NCBI RefSeq assembly: GCF_003967195.1 | Contig: NZ_AP018725.1 | Span: 1,798,001 to 1,862,000 of the forward strand | DNA length: 64,000 nt | Source: Sulfuriflexus mobilis | GTDB lineage: Bacteria > Pseudomonadota > Gammaproteobacteria > AKS1 | Direction: 5' to 3' | In this document: piece by piece, positions 18,766-27,894 of the stretch | How the letters are laid out: each line of letters opens with the position of its first letter | Numbering within the stretch: position 1 is the stretch's first letter | Notes under the pieces: generated by a model | The model's database searches: none | The model's input: only the letters and a program-made list of their open reading frames with translations | What the model was told of the DNA's origin: nothing | Made by a program: the position numbers and the translations under genes

Positions 18766-20102
18766 TATTTAACCCGTTCAAAGACTGCAATCGATTCAAC
18801 ATGCGCCGTATGCGGAAACATATCCATGATCCCGGCGCTGACTAATTTATAACCCTGATGGGCTACCAGTTCACCGGCGTCGCGCGCCAGGGTTGCGATA
18901 TTGCATGAGACATAAACAATCCTCTGCGGTTTGAGTTTTTTCATGCGTTCAACAACTTCCCATGCACCACTACGTGACGGGTCAAGCAATAATCGATCAA
19001 TAGGCTCATCGGCCGATGGCTCATCGGCCGATGGCACATAGGTTGTCAGGTCTGCTGCCAGGTAGTCAACATTCATAATGCCATTACGCTCGGCATTCTC
19101 TTTTGCCCGCGCTACCAGGGCCTCACTACCTTCGATACCGACCACCTTGCGTGCCTTACGTGCCAGCGGCAGACTGAAGTTACCGATACCGCAAAACAGG
19201 TCCAGGACATTGTGTTCAGGTTTAAGCTCGAGTAACTCAATGGCCCGCGCCACCATCTGGTGGTTAATGCCATAGTTCACCTGGGTAAAGTCGGTGGGTA
19301 GAAAATCCAGCTCAATATTATATTCCGGCATGGCGTAATACAGACGTGAATCCTTTGGCCATAATGGATAGGCCGTACTTGAGTTACCCGGTTGCAACCA
19401 GACCTGAACATTGAACTGTTTTGCGAAGGCTATTAATTTCTCCTGATCACCCTCAGCAAGTTCGATAAGGTTACGAAACACCAGTGTGGTGAGTTCATCC
19501 CCCACCGCAACCTCGATCTGTGCAATGGACTGATAGGCATCGAGACTACGAACAAGGGCCTGCAGGTCTTCGATATGCTGACCGACCGATTCATGCAGCA
19601 CCGCGCAGGAACTCATATCCGTCAGAAAACCGCTGCTGCGTTCACGGAAACCCACCAGTAACTTGTCTTTTTTGACCACGAAACGCACACCGAGGCGCGC
19701 CTTGCGCCGGTAACCCCATTGTTCGGCGGTTATCGGCGGCAGGATATTTTCTACTTTTAACTTGCCGATATGCAGAAACTGATCGATTAAAGTGGATTGT
19801 TTATGCGCAAGCTGCGCCTCGGCAGACATGTGCTGCAGGCTGCAGCCACCACACACGCCAAAGTGCGGACAGGCCGGTTCAACCCGATCGACCGATGGTT
19901 TGATGATTTCAACGGCACGGCCCTGATCAAAAGCCTTACGCTGCGAGGTATAGATAAACATCACCTCTTCACCGGGCAAGGCGTTATCGATAAACACGGC
20001 CTTGCCCTCAAGGTGGGCAACACCACGCCCCTCATGTGAGAGTGATTCAATCTCGGCGCGAACCGGGGTAATGGGAAGTGTCTTTTTTCTGCGGCGGGCC
20101 AT
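18765..20102 (-). CDS. rlmD: 23S rRNA (uracil-1939-C5)-methyltransferase
   Basis: RlmD methylates U1939 of 23S rRNA using SAM. The 445-residue protein has a TRAM domain (about residues 5-65), a 4Fe-4S cluster site ([10 protein letters not shown] near 78 plus a later Cys), SAM motif [16 protein letters not shown] near 297 and the catalytic [12 protein letters not shown] perfect 15-bp in-frame tandem duplication (19003-19032) repeats PSADE just before the DPSRSG motif. Confidence 0.95.
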   Translation of the reverse strand: MARRRKKTLPITPVRAEIESLSHEGRGVAHLEGKAVFIDNALPGEEVMFIYTSQRKAFDQGRAVEIIKPSVDRVEPACPHFGVCGGCSLQHMSAEAQLAHKQSTLIDQFLHIGKLKVENILPPITAEQWGYRRKARLGVRFVVKKDKLLVGFRERSSGFLTDMSSCAVLHESVGQHIEDLQALVRSLDAYQSIAQIEVAVGDELTTLVFRNLIELAEGDQEKLIAFAKQFNVQVWLQPGNSSTAYPLWPKDSRLYYAMPEYNIELDFLPTDFTQVNYGINHQMVARAIELLELKPEHNVLDLFCGIGNFSLPLARKARKVVGIEGSEALVARAKENAERNGIMNVDYLAADLTTYVPSADEPSADEPIDRLLLDPSRSGAWEVVERMKKLKPQRIVYVSCNIATLARDAGELVAHQGYKLVSAGIMDMFPHTAHVESIAVFERVK

Positions 20103-20142
20103 AAATATCAGTCAGGGGTAAAAAATGTAACAGCGAAGGAAA

Positions 20143-20919
20143 TCAGGATGCGTGCCAGGCACGTTCAAACTCAAGCAGGTGCCCGGCTGTGGAGTGCGCC
20201 AAGACTTCACGCAGCAACGCACACTCGGCCCTGTACTCTGCTTCAAGCAGATTGCCGCGAATCAATTCAAAGCGCAGGTAAACTAAATACGTATTCAATA
20301 CATCGGTCTCACAGTAATTGCGGATGGCAGCCATCTCACCATTGCGGAAGGCGTCCCATACCTTGGAGCCATCCATACCCATCTTGCCGGGAAAACCAAG
20401 CATGGTCGCGATCTCATCCAGTGGCGCATTGGCGCGCGGCTGGTAACCCGCCACCACGTCCATCAGGTCGGTATGCCGTGAATGATAACGGCTGAGATAG
20501 TTGTTCCAACGGAAACTTTGATCATTATCCCCTGTCTCCCAGTAACGCGGCGCACTCACGCCGTGCAGCAAGGCACGGTAATTTAATACCGGCAAGTCAA
20601 AGCCCCCGCCATTCCATGAGACCAGTGTCGGGCTGAATTTTTCGATGCCATCAAAGAAATGCTGGATCAATTCCTTTTCGTCCGCGTCACTCTCACCGAG
20701 TGACCAGACCTTTACCGCGTTGCCGGAACGAAACACCGCCGCGATCGCAACAATGCGCTGCAGGTGCAAACGCAGGAAATCCGAACCGCCAGTCTCCTGG
20801 CGGCGCTTGTGAAACATAATGTTGGCGACTTCCTTATCGGTCAAGCCATCCAGGTCGTACAGGCGACGACCGCTTTCCACATCGGGAACGGTTTCAATAT
20901 CAAAGACAAACACATTCAT
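20143..20919 (-). CDS. Predicted 3'-5' exonuclease (PolB-exonuclease-like)
   Basis: The 258-residue protein is a DnaQ-superfamily nuclease. It shows the DEDD motifs: VFDIETVPD (residues 4-12, ExoI), SWNGGGFDLPVL (ExoII, near 99) and a C-terminal YCETDVLNTY (ExoIII, near 205). Family members are annotated as predicted exonucleases related to the PolB proofreading domain. The substrate is unknown. It sits between rlmD and cysM, with a 5-base gap to the cysM stop. Confidence 0.8.
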   Translation of the reverse strand: MNVFVFDIETVPDVESGRRLYDLDGLTDKEVANIMFHKRRQETGGSDFLRLHLQRIVAIAAVFRSGNAVKVWSLGESDADEKELIQHFFDGIEKFSPTLVSWNGGGFDLPVLNYRALLHGVSAPRYWETGDNDQSFRWNNYLSRYHSRHTDLMDVVAGYQPRANAPLDEIATMLGFPGKMGMDGSKVWDAFRNGEMAAIRNYCETDVLNTYLVYLRFELIRGNLLEAEYRAECALLREVLAHSTAGHLLEFERAWHAS

Positions 20920-20924
20920 GGTGA

Positions 20925-21818
20925 TTACTCGGCGGGAAAGACGTCGGTGGAAAGATAACGGTCGCCACGATCGCAGATGATGCTGACAATCACGGCATTT
21001 TCGAGCTGCTGTGACAGGCGCAGGCTGGCGGCCACCGCACCCCCGGAAGAGATACCGGCAAAGATGCCCTCCTCTCTCGCCAGTGCCCGTGTCGTCGACT
21101 CGGCCTCTTCTTGAGTTACATCAATGATCTGGTCAACTCGCGAGGCCTCGTAGATCTTCGGCAGGTATTCCTTCGGCCAGCGACGGATCCCCGGGATCGA
21201 TGAACCCTCACTCGGCTGCACGCCGACGATCTGGATAGCGGGGTCCTGCTCCTTGAGAAAGCGCGAGGTGCCCATAATGGTACCGGTGGTGCCCATGGCG
21301 CTGACAAAATGTGTAACCTGCTGCTCGGTATCGCGCCATATTTCAGGACCGGTGCCCTCGTAGTGGGCCAGCGGGTTATCCGGGTTCGAGAACTGGTCTA
21401 ATACCTTGCCCTGGCCTTCGGCTTCCATCTTGCGGGCCAGGTCGATGGCCGCCTCCATACTGCCCTCACGCGGGGTAAGGAGGATCTCGGCGCCGTAAGC
21501 CCGCATCGTCGCCCGCCGCTCAATACTCATGTGTTCGGGCATGATCAGCACCATGCGATAGCCCTTCATCGCCGCGGCCATCGCCAGGGCAATGCCGGTA
21601 TTGCCACTGGTCGCCTCGACCAAGGTATCTCCTGGCTTAATATCCCCCCGCGCCTCGGCATGGCGGATCATGCTCAGCGCCGGCCGGTCCTTGACCGAAC
21701 CGGCGGGATTATTGCCCTCAAGCTTGACGAGGATGGTGTTCGAGGTCTCACCCGGCAGGCGTTGCAGGCGCACCAGCGGCGTATTGCCAACAAAATCTTC
21801 AAGTGTTCGATAAGTCAT
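20925..21818 (-). CDS. cysM: Cysteine synthase B
   Basis: CysM makes cysteine from O-acetylserine and sulfide or thiosulfate using PLP. The 297-residue protein has the PLP lysine in NNPAGSVKDRPA (near residue 42), the TSGNTGIALA loop near 70 and the GTTGTIMGTSR phosphate cup near 175. The wording MRAYGAEILLTPREGSMEAA favours CysM over CysK. It is divergent from the HPt gene; the intergenic region is 112 bases. Confidence 0.93.
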   Translation of the reverse strand: MTYRTLEDFVGNTPLVRLQRLPGETSNTILVKLEGNNPAGSVKDRPALSMIRHAEARGDIKPGDTLVEATSGNTGIALAMAAAMKGYRMVLIMPEHMSIERRATMRAYGAEILLTPREGSMEAAIDLARKMEAEGQGKVLDQFSNPDNPLAHYEGTGPEIWRDTEQQVTHFVSAMGTTGTIMGTSRFLKEQDPAIQIVGVQPSEGSSIPGIRRWPKEYLPKIYEASRVDQIIDVTQEEAESTTRALAREEGIFAGISSGGAVAASLRLSQQLENAVIVSIICDRGDRYLSTDVFPAE

Positions 21819-21863
21819 GGACGCATTCTAACTGAAAACCCTGCCCGGTGGCAGACGGGCTAA

Positions 21864-21893
21864 CTGGCAAAAACCGTCCGCAGGCGGTATAAA
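21864..21893 (+). promoter_or_regulatory. Possible promoter for the HPt gene
   Basis: CTGGCA (21864-21869) and TATAAA (21888-21893) are separated by 18 bases on the plus strand, 37 bases before the HPt ATG. Each hexamer is imperfect. Confidence 0.4.
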
Positions 21894-21930
21894 TACTCCT
21901 GTCAGGATGACATGGAAACGGGGGAACAAC

Positions 21931-22266
21931 ATGGAAACAACTACACCAATCTACGATAAGGACCTGTCGCTGCAACTCGCCGGCGGCAAGCCCGATCTCG
22001 CCGAGCAAATGCTCGGCATGCTGCTTAGAGACTTGCCACAACTCTGTGAACAAGCCAATGTCGCCGCCGCCGCGAATGATAATGAGGCCCTGTTCCGCTC
22101 CGTGCACAAGATCAACGGCTCCACACGCTATTGCGGTGTACCAGCACTCGGCGAGGCCGCCGATGAACTTGAGTTAGAGATCAAGGCTGGAAGTACTGAT
22201 ATCACCGCCGCTATACAACGATTGAATGAAGAAGCAGAAAGGCTGATTGCTCTGAAAAAACAATAA
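21931..22266 (+). CDS. Stand-alone histidine phosphotransfer (HPt) protein
   Basis: The 111-residue protein from ATG 21931 is a single HPt domain. The phosphoacceptor histidine is His59 in SVHKINGSTRYCGVPALG, a motif very like the HPt domain of BarA-type tripartite sensors. Family proteins shuttle phosphate between hybrid kinases and response regulators. A GGGGGAA Shine-Dalgarno precedes this ATG; an upstream in-frame ATG lacks one. No kinase or regulator is adjacent. The hybrid kinase at 51946-55266 has two receiver domains but no HPt, so the two could work together, which is inference. Confidence 0.85.
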   Translation: METTTPIYDKDLSLQLAGGKPDLAEQMLGMLLRDLPQLCEQANVAAAANDNEALFRSVHKINGSTRYCGVPALGEAADELELEIKAGSTDITAAIQRLNEEAERLIALKKQ

Positions 22267-22308
22267 AGGGTACAACCCCCTTTAGTTTGTAAAAAATGGA
22301 GATTCTCA

Positions 22309-22803
22309 ATGGGTGATGAAACAAATGATAAAGTAAAAATAACTTTCGAAGAATCCATAAATGAACAGAGTCGTCATTTTTTAGACCATATCACACCTGA
22401 GAAAATCAATCTTGACCGAACTTCTGCCTATGCTGTATCTGCTATTTCATTTGCCACAATACTGGCACTTCTACAAATAAACAATTTACCCACAGCACTA
22501 CATGTTTCAGTATTATTTTTTTCTCTAGCTATTCCAATTCTAATATTCTGCGCATTACTGAATGAAGCATTTCTTTGGTTGGGAGAAAAATCATATGAAT
22601 ATTACAAAGGAATGCATAAGCGAAAAGGTTTTTTTGTTATTACTTTATCTGGATATGCTCTTTTTGGATTTGGTTACTTTTCCATAATTTGGCATATATC
22701 GATATTAGCGTTTGCGATTTCATGTATTGCAATTTTCTTGTTGGTTCCAACATATAACTATTTGATGCATCAGATATCAAAATCATTAGATACTAAAAAG
22801 TAA
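22309..22803 (+). CDS. Orphan AT-rich membrane protein
   Basis: I do not recognise this 164-residue protein. It has an acidic N-terminal tail (about residues 1-38), then four probable membrane segments near 41-60, 65-87, 106-126 and 130-152, and a basic tail. Base composition is clearly more AT-rich than the surrounding genes and codon choice is A/T-ending, suggesting recent acquisition. An ATGGAGA purine stretch precedes the ATG. A 393-base repeat-rich non-coding stretch follows at once. The HPt gene ends 42 bases upstream, but a functional link is doubtful. Confidence 0.6.
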   Translation: MGDETNDKVKITFEESINEQSRHFLDHITPEKINLDRTSAYAVSAISFATILALLQINNLPTALHVSVLFFSLAIPILIFCALLNEAFLWLGEKSYEYYKGMHKRKGFFVITLSGYALFGFGYFSIIWHISILAFAISCIAIFLLVPTYNYLMHQISKSLDTKK

Positions 22804-22805
22804 TA

Positions 22806-22845
22806 AAGGGGTCAGAGCACTTGATGGATAGGTTTTTGACCCCTT
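22806..22845. repeat. GGGGTCAG-type inverted repeat
   Basis: AAGGGGTCA (22806-22814) is matched by TGACCCCTT (22837-22845), nine bases each with a 22-base loop. The arrangement starts two bases after the stop of the orphan membrane gene. It resembles the short palindromes linked with REP-associated transposases in Gammaproteobacteria, though no transposase gene is present. Confidence 0.55.
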
Positions 22846-23059
22846 CGATGCAGCCGAGCCGCGCAGGAAATTTCCGGAAAATCACGCGCAGTCGACCCCG
22901 TTTGTAGGCGCAATCGGAACGAAGTGGAGATTGCAATAAGCCGTTAAGCAAACGGGAGGAGTCTGCGCGTGCCGGAAATTTCTGAGCAGTGAGGGAACTC
23001 ATGTATTCAGTGATAACTGAATATATGAGCAAATCGCAGGGCGCACTTTCTTTGGTTAG

Positions 23060-23083
23060 CTTTCTTTGTGCGAGCAAAGAAAG
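23060..23083. repeat. Perfect 9-bp hairpin
   Basis: CTTTCTTTG and CAAAGAAAG flank a six-base loop. It is embedded in a longer block rich in GCGCGCGGGTGGCGCG that looks like a dispersed intergenic repeat. Confidence 0.6.
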
Positions 23084-23172
23084 TAACTCGCGCGCGGGTG
23101 GCGCGAAAAGAACAATGGCTTTTTAAAATTTAGAAGCTCATAAAATAAAAAAATAATACCACCTCACCCTAA

Positions 23173-23193
23173 CCCTCTCCTTGAAGGAGAGGG
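23173..23193 (-). terminator. Hairpin after acpS, possible terminator
   Basis: CCCTCTCCTT and its complement form a 10-base stem with almost no loop, four bases after the acpS stop. A run of seven T residues occurs only about 20 bases further on the minus strand. The block matches a very common proteobacterial intergenic repeat, so termination of the long rpoE-acpS cluster is plausible but unproven. Confidence 0.5.
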
Positions 23194-23196
23194 GAT

Positions 23197-23586
23197 CTAA
23201 GGTGTCGCCGACGTCATAAGAGTTACAAACGCCACCGCATGATCATCTTCATCGGCGATGCTGATATACGCCTCACCAATGCCCAACTCATCACACAGTT
23301 CTTCCGCCCGTGCGGAAAATTCCAACACCGGCTTGCCATTGGCATCGTGCCCGACACCGATATGCGTCAGGCTCATACCACGACTAAAACCAATACCCAT
23401 GGCCTTGGCGGTCGCCTCCTTGGCCGCGAAGCGCTTGGCGAGGAAGTGTGCAGGGGATTTGCTGGCGGAAAAATCGCTTAGCTCATTATCGCTAAGGATA
23501 CGGTGGGCAAACTTATCGCCATATTCCTGCAAGTTATCCTGCATACGCCCAACGCGCACGATGTCAGTGCCGACACCGAAGATCAC
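23197..23586 (-). CDS. acpS: Holo-[acyl-carrier-protein] synthase
   Basis: AcpS transfers 4'-phosphopantetheine from CoA to acyl carrier protein. The 129-residue protein opens [14 protein letters not shown] and has the Mg/CoA motif [17 protein letters not shown] near residue 48. Its start overlaps the pdxJ stop by four bases, the conserved pdxJ-acpS pairing. It is the last gene of a collinear run that begins with rpoE. Confidence 0.96.
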   Translation of the reverse strand: MIFGVGTDIVRVGRMQDNLQEYGDKFAHRILSDNELSDFSASKSPAHFLAKRFAAKEATAKAMGIGFSRGMSLTHIGVGHDANGKPVLEFSARAEELCDELGIGEAYISIADEDDHAVAFVTLMTSATP

Positions 23587-24377
23587 GAGGCCTTACTCGC
23601 AAGTGCCTGCGCGCGCGCATCAACCATGAGACGTTTCATTTCACGCACCGATGCCTGCAGACCATTAAACACGGCATGGGCAATAATCGCATGACCGATG
23701 TTCAACTCACGCACATCGAGCAGGGCTGCGATAGGTTGTACATTTTCATAATGCAGGCCATGACCGGCATTCACATGCAGGCCGGCCTTCACGCCCGTAT
23801 CAACGGCATCACGAATGCGTTCAAACTCGACCTGGCGTTCAGTCTCAGTTTCCGCATCGGCGAAGCGTCCAGTATGGATCTCGATCACAGGTGCACCGAC
23901 CTCGGCGGCGGCCTCAATCTGCGCCGCATCGGGGTCAATAAATAGTGATACCCGTATGCCCGCCTCCGTCAGTCGCAGGCAGGCCTCACGCATGCGGGTC
24001 AACTGGCCCTTCACGTCCAGGCCACCTTCGGTGGTCAGTTCCTCGCGACGTTCCGGCACCAGGCAACACTCCTGAGGGCGATATTTCTCGGCGATGAGCA
24101 GCATCTCGTCGGTGACAGCCATCTCCAGGTTCATGCGTGTCTTTAATAGGCCGCGCAGTATGTCGACATCACGTTCCTGGATATGCCGACGGTCTTCGCG
24201 CAGGTGCAGGGTAATAGCATCGGCACCGGCCTGCTCGGATTCTATCGCGGCCTGAACCGGATCGGGGTAAGTCGTACCTCGCGCCTGGCGCAGGGTCGCG
24301 ACGTGGTCGATATTCACACCAAGCAGGATTTCATTATTATGCGGAGTGCCTTGGGCCACGCGATAGTCCTCGTTCAT
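23583..24377 (-). CDS. pdxJ: Pyridoxine 5'-phosphate synthase
   Basis: PdxJ condenses 1-deoxyxylulose-5-phosphate with aminoacetone-3-phosphate to give pyridoxine phosphate. The 264-residue TIM barrel has the signature [17 protein letters not shown] at about residues 19-35, [10 protein letters not shown] near 57 and a C-terminal GHGLHYENV. The N-terminal 15 residues extend beyond the usual start, so initiation could lie slightly downstream. It overlaps recO by four bases. Confidence 0.95.
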   Translation of the reverse strand: MNEDYRVAQGTPHNNEILLGVNIDHVATLRQARGTTYPDPVQAAIESEQAGADAITLHLREDRRHIQERDVDILRGLLKTRMNLEMAVTDEMLLIAEKYRPQECCLVPERREELTTEGGLDVKGQLTRMREACLRLTEAGIRVSLFIDPDAAQIEAAAEVGAPVIEIHTGRFADAETETERQVEFERIRDAVDTGVKAGLHVNAGHGLHYENVQPIAALLDVRELNIGHAIIAHAVFNGLQASVREMKRLMVDARAQALASKAS

Positions 24378-25108
24378 TCAGTGATGGATTGCGGTTTAGC
24401 CTGATTATATAACATTCGGCTTTGCAAAGGTTTATCGCCGAGGTATTGACGTAATATCGCCCGCATCAGGCGTTTACTGTCACGCAGGCTGGTGGCATCG
24501 GCCAGTTCATTACGGGCCAGGGACAACAGGCTTTGCCCGGAGATGATCGGCCCCGAGGCGGGCCGACCGATGGCTCGCGGCACCGGGCCACGCTCCGGTT
24601 CATAACAATATTCACCGTTCGCATCGATGACTTGACCGCTATCTGCCTCACACTCCAGCATCAAGCCATAACCGAGTTCCTGTAGTAAGGATTTCTCAAA
24701 CAGGCGTAAGACACGTTCACTGGCGGTTGCCGTAGTCGCTAAGGGGATATCCTGCAGAGCTTGTCGATACAAGGCATAGACTTCCTCGTGGGCATCATCA
24801 CGCTGCAACAGGCGCATGAGTAATTCATTCAGGTAAAAACAGCTTGCGTAGTCCACCCCGTTCACCGGGCTGACAAAACTATCTGCCTCGACCTGGGTCA
24901 GGGTGTAAAGCTCGCCCCTGCCCGTCCAGGAGATCAATAAGGGCCGGAAAGATTGCAACAGGGCATTCTTCTCTGAACGCGGACGACGTACACCACGGGC
25001 GACCAGGCCGATACGGCCAAACTCGGGGGTAAAGGCCTCGACGATCAGACTGGTGTTACGAAAATCACGTCGATGCAGGACATAGGCAGGCTGCAGGTCA
25101 ACACGCAT
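24374..25108 (-). CDS. recO: DNA repair protein RecO
   Basis: RecO helps load RecA on SSB-coated gaps and anneals single strands. The 244-residue product from ATG 25108 ([20 protein letters not shown]) has an N-terminal OB fold (about residues 1-80, including [10 protein letters not shown]) and a helical C-terminal part. The longer open frame upstream is era sequence in another frame. It lies four bases after era, the conserved rnc-era-recO order. Confidence 0.94.
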   Translation of the reverse strand: MRVDLQPAYVLHRRDFRNTSLIVEAFTPEFGRIGLVARGVRRPRSEKNALLQSFRPLLISWTGRGELYTLTQVEADSFVSPVNGVDYASCFYLNELLMRLLQRDDAHEEVYALYRQALQDIPLATTATASERVLRLFEKSLLQELGYGLMLECEADSGQVIDANGEYCYEPERGPVPRAIGRPASGPIISGQSLLSLARNELADATSLRDSKRLMRAILRQYLGDKPLQSRMLYNQAKPQSITE

Positions 25109-25112
25109 AGTG

Positions 25113-26018
25113 CTAACTGTCTTCCGAATAACCCAGGCTACGCAGGGCGCGCTCGTCGTCCGACCAGCCTTCGCGCACCTTGACCCAGAGACGCACAAAG
25201 ACCTTGGTCTCGAGCATCTTTTCCAGTTCTTCGCGTGACTGGCGGCCGATCTCCTTGAGCATGGCACCACCTTTACCGATCACAATGGCCTTTTGCCCGG
25301 GGCGTTCGACCCAGATCACCGCGCCTATCGTCAGCACCCCATCATCCTGTTTGTATTCTTCGATCTCAACTGTCAGGGCATAAGGCAACTCCTTTCCCAG
25401 ACGACGTATCAGTTTTTCACGAATAAGCTCAGCGGCGACAAAGCGCATACTACGATCGGTGATCTGATCCTCAGCAAAAAAGAATTCCGAGTGCGGCAAC
25501 ATGGTCGCCAGTTGCTGCTCCAGCACGTCGATATTTATACCCTTAGTTGCTGACAAGGGGATAATATCCTTGAATGACATCTTCTCATTCAAGTCGGCAA
25601 GTAACGGTAACAAGGCCTCCTTGTTTGTCAGCCGATCAACCTTATTCACCGCCAGCACCACCGGTGCGTCGGCCTGCTTGAGTTTTTCCAGTACCAGTTC
25701 ATCATCTTTTGTCCAGCCGCCGGCCTCGATAACAAAGACGATCACATCCACATCGAGAATGGTCGTAGTCGCTGCACGATTCAGGTAACGGTTCATGGCA
25801 TGTTTGTTATCGACATGCATGCCCGGCGTATCAACAAACACATATTGCACATCATTGGTGGTTTTTATACCCATAATGCGGTGACGTGTCGTTTGCGGCT
25901 TACGTGAGGTAATGCAAAGTTTTTGTCCGATTAGACGATTGAGCAGGGTTGACTTGCCTACATTGGGACGACCAACCAGGGCAATATATCCACAGCGGGT
26001 GGCGGGCAACTCAGTCAT
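25113..26018 (-). CDS. era: GTPase Era
   Basis: Era binds 16S rRNA and assists 30S maturation. The 301-residue product has G1 GRPNVGKST (residues 16-24), G3 DTPGMH, G4 NKVD and a C-terminal KH domain with IGKGGAMLKEIG near 235. ATG 26018 is chosen because the motif spacing then matches Era proteins; the longer frame upstream is an rnc shadow. Its start overlaps the rnc stop by eight bases. Confidence 0.96.
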   Translation of the reverse strand: MTELPATRCGYIALVGRPNVGKSTLLNRLIGQKLCITSRKPQTTRHRIMGIKTTNDVQYVFVDTPGMHVDNKHAMNRYLNRAATTTILDVDVIVFVIEAGGWTKDDELVLEKLKQADAPVVLAVNKVDRLTNKEALLPLLADLNEKMSFKDIIPLSATKGINIDVLEQQLATMLPHSEFFFAEDQITDRSMRFVAAELIREKLIRRLGKELPYALTVEIEEYKQDDGVLTIGAVIWVERPGQKAIVIGKGGAMLKEIGRQSREELEKMLETKVFVRLWVKVREGWSDDERALRSLGYSEDS

Positions 26019-26685
26019 TGACGATAGCTCCCAGTATCTTGCTGGCAGCGGCCTGCTCGGCCTTGCGGCGACTACTGCCCTGTGCACGCACGGCCTGCTC
26101 CCCCTCCACCCGGCATTCAACCGTAAAGGTCTGCGCATGCGCCTCGCCGGCGATATCAACCACTTCATAATCCGGCAGGGCCTGCTGACTGGCCTGAAGG
26201 TATTCCTGTAAACGTGTCTTCGGATCCTTCAGCGCGGTTTCAGGTGAGGTCATCGCTATGCGCGAGGAAAAGTGTTTGAGAATAATACGACGACAGTTTT
26301 CAAAACCACCATCCAGATAAATGGCGCCGAGTATGGCCTCAAAGGCATCGGCAAGAATGGATTTGCGACGAAAACCACCGCTTTTCAATTCACCCTGTCC
26401 AAGCCTGATCACATCACCCAGTTCAAAAGAACGGGCGACCTCCGCCAGGGTATCACCCTTGACCAGACTGGCACGCAGGCGGCTCAATTCCCCTTCGCTG
26501 GCACTGGGAAAACGCCTGAACAACTCTTCGGCTATCACCATACCCAGCACCGCATCACCGAGAAACTCCAGGCGTTCATTATTATTCTGGGTGACACTGC
26601 GATGCGTCAGTGCCGTTTCAAGCAGGCCTTCATCACCAAAACGATAATCAAGATGACGTATCAGCTTATCCAGCGATGCTATCAA
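26011..26685 (-). CDS. rnc: Ribonuclease III
   Basis: RNase III cleaves double-stranded RNA in rRNA and mRNA processing. The 224-residue protein has the signature ERLEFLGDAVLGMVIAEEL (near residue 37), the second catalytic ADAFEAILGAIYLD near 112 and a C-terminal dsRNA-binding domain (about 153-222, with SSRRKAEQAAASKIL). It overlaps both neighbours, DUF4845 upstream and era downstream, by a few bases. Confidence 0.96.
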   Translation of the reverse strand: MIASLDKLIRHLDYRFGDEGLLETALTHRSVTQNNNERLEFLGDAVLGMVIAEELFRRFPSASEGELSRLRASLVKGDTLAEVARSFELGDVIRLGQGELKSGGFRRKSILADAFEAILGAIYLDGGFENCRRIILKHFSSRIAMTSPETALKDPKTRLQEYLQASQQALPDYEVVDIAGEAHAQTFTVECRVEGEQAVRAQGSSRRKAEQAAASKILGAIVND

Positions 26686-27056
26686 TTACCGATTACCTCG
26701 ACAGACTCATCAAACTCGGCGATCAGGCTTAATGGGCCAAAGAGTTTGGTCTTTACATCGTATTTGACCGATACCGTCAGCACACCCCCACGTTGGGTAA
26801 TGGTGATATCCTTGCGTGTGGCATTCTTTACATCGTTAATCTGAAAACGATTGGTAATCAGGCGCAAAATTTCTGCCTTGGGCTTTTTCGTCACCTGGGG
26901 CTCGTTCTTCAACGACTCAAGCGATGAGACCACACTGAATTTTTCTATATAAATCGGGAACAGACGCAGGCCGATAAGCACAAAAAAAGCTATCAGGCCA
27001 AGAATAATCAGCCAGCCGATACCTGTGACACCTTGTTGTTTTTTTAATGTTTGCAT
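26682..27056 (-). CDS. DUF4845 single-pass membrane protein
   Basis: The 124-residue protein has a short basic N-terminus followed by a hydrophobic segment (about residues 12-34, GIGWLIILGLIAFFVLIGL) and a soluble domain. A QQGVTGIGWLI stretch resembles the start of type IV pilin-like proteins, but a canonical cleavage site is not clear. ATG 27056 is preferred over 27077 because GAGGGTG lies just upstream. Family members sit between lepB and rnc in many Gammaproteobacteria; function is unknown. Confidence 0.8.
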   Translation of the reverse strand: MQTLKKQQGVTGIGWLIILGLIAFFVLIGLRLFPIYIEKFSVVSSLESLKNEPQVTKKPKAEILRLITNRFQINDVKNATRKDITITQRGGVLTVSVKYDVKTKLFGPLSLIAEFDESVEVIGN

Positions 27057-27076
27057 GATCACACCCTCTTTTGTCA

Positions 27077-27874
27077 TTACTTTATAGATGTACCAATTCG
27101 ACCCCAGCGAATTCGCTCACCGGAGAACCAGCCCTTTGATGCATCGGAACTGAACCAAATCATCTTTGCCCTGCCAACCAGGTTCCTCTCGGGCACGTAA
27201 CCCCAGTAACGGCCATCGTTACTGTTATCACGATTGTCACCCAGCGCCAGAAACTGCCCTTCGGGTACGGTAAACTCATAGGCACGGTCCGGTGCCTGCG
27301 GGCAAACGTAGATCCGATGCGCCACGCCGGGCAGATTTTCAACACGTTCAATGGCCTTGTAGCCACCACACTGCCCCGCGACCTCAGCCTGGGTCTCCTG
27401 GGAGACAGGCTCATTATTAATATAGAGCATTTTGTTCATATAAAGTATGTGATCGCCCGGTAGACCTACGACACGCTTGATGTAATTGGTTTCATTATCA
27501 CGTGGATAGCGAAATACCATCACATCACCGCGCTGGGGACTGTCGACATCAAAGAGCTTTGTATCAATGACGGGTAAACGGACCCCGTAACTGAATTTAC
27601 TGACAACAATAAAATCACCCACCAATAGCGTTGGCTTCATCGAACCCGAAGGTATCTCGTAGGGCTCGGCCACAAAGGAGCGCAACAGCAGCACAATAAA
27701 AAACACCGGGAACAAGGAGCGCGCATATTCGACTACAACCGGCTCGCTCGCTGCCTCTTTTCCAGACTGAATGTCGGCCGTAACCGCCTTTGCAAAAAAC
27801 ACTCGATGTAATGCCCAGATAGCCCCGCTTGCAGCGGTTAGCGATACCAATAAAAGCTCAAAATCAAAATCCAC
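27077..27874 (-). CDS. lepB: Signal peptidase I
   Basis: LepB removes signal peptides from exported preproteins. The 265-residue protein has two N-terminal hydrophobic segments (about residues 6-28 and 50-68), the catalytic serine at 78 (PSGSMKPT) and the general-base lysine at 133 (NYIKRVVGLPGD). The C-terminal GDNRDNSNDGRYWG box is intact. It is preceded by lepA with a 20-base gap. Confidence 0.97.
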   Translation of the reverse strand: MDFDFELLLVSLTAASGAIWALHRVFFAKAVTADIQSGKEAASEPVVVEYARSLFPVFFIVLLLRSFVAEPYEIPSGSMKPTLLVGDFIVVSKFSYGVRLPVIDTKLFDVDSPQRGDVMVFRYPRDNETNYIKRVVGLPGDHILYMNKMLYINNEPVSQETQAEVAGQCGGYKAIERVENLPGVAHRIYVCPQAPDRAYEFTVPEGQFLALGDNRDNSNDGRYWGYVPERNLVGRAKMIWFSSDASKGWFSGERIRWGRIGTSIK

Positions 27875-27894
27875 CTGGCAATCTCCTTAGCCTG

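Larger units (their letters stand above)
22804..23196. other. Repeat-rich non-coding stretch
   Basis: No convincing gene lies in these 393 bases. From left to right there is an inverted repeat of the GGGGTCAG/TGACCCC kind (22806-22845), a GC-rich middle with two AAATTTCC/GGAAATTTC segments facing each other, a perfect 9-bp hairpin (23060-23083), and a CCCTCTCC/GGAGAGGG hairpin (23173-23193). Sequences of this appearance recur between genes in many proteobacterial genomes, often as remnants of REP-like or IS200-type elements. A 94-codon open frame on the minus strand spans the repeats and looks fortuitous. Confidence 0.6.

Noticed and set aside
22793-23077. 94-codon minus-strand open frame in the repeat stretch
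   Set aside because: It spans several inverted repeats, has no Shine-Dalgarno or domain, and its wording resembles translated intergenic repeat rather than a gene.
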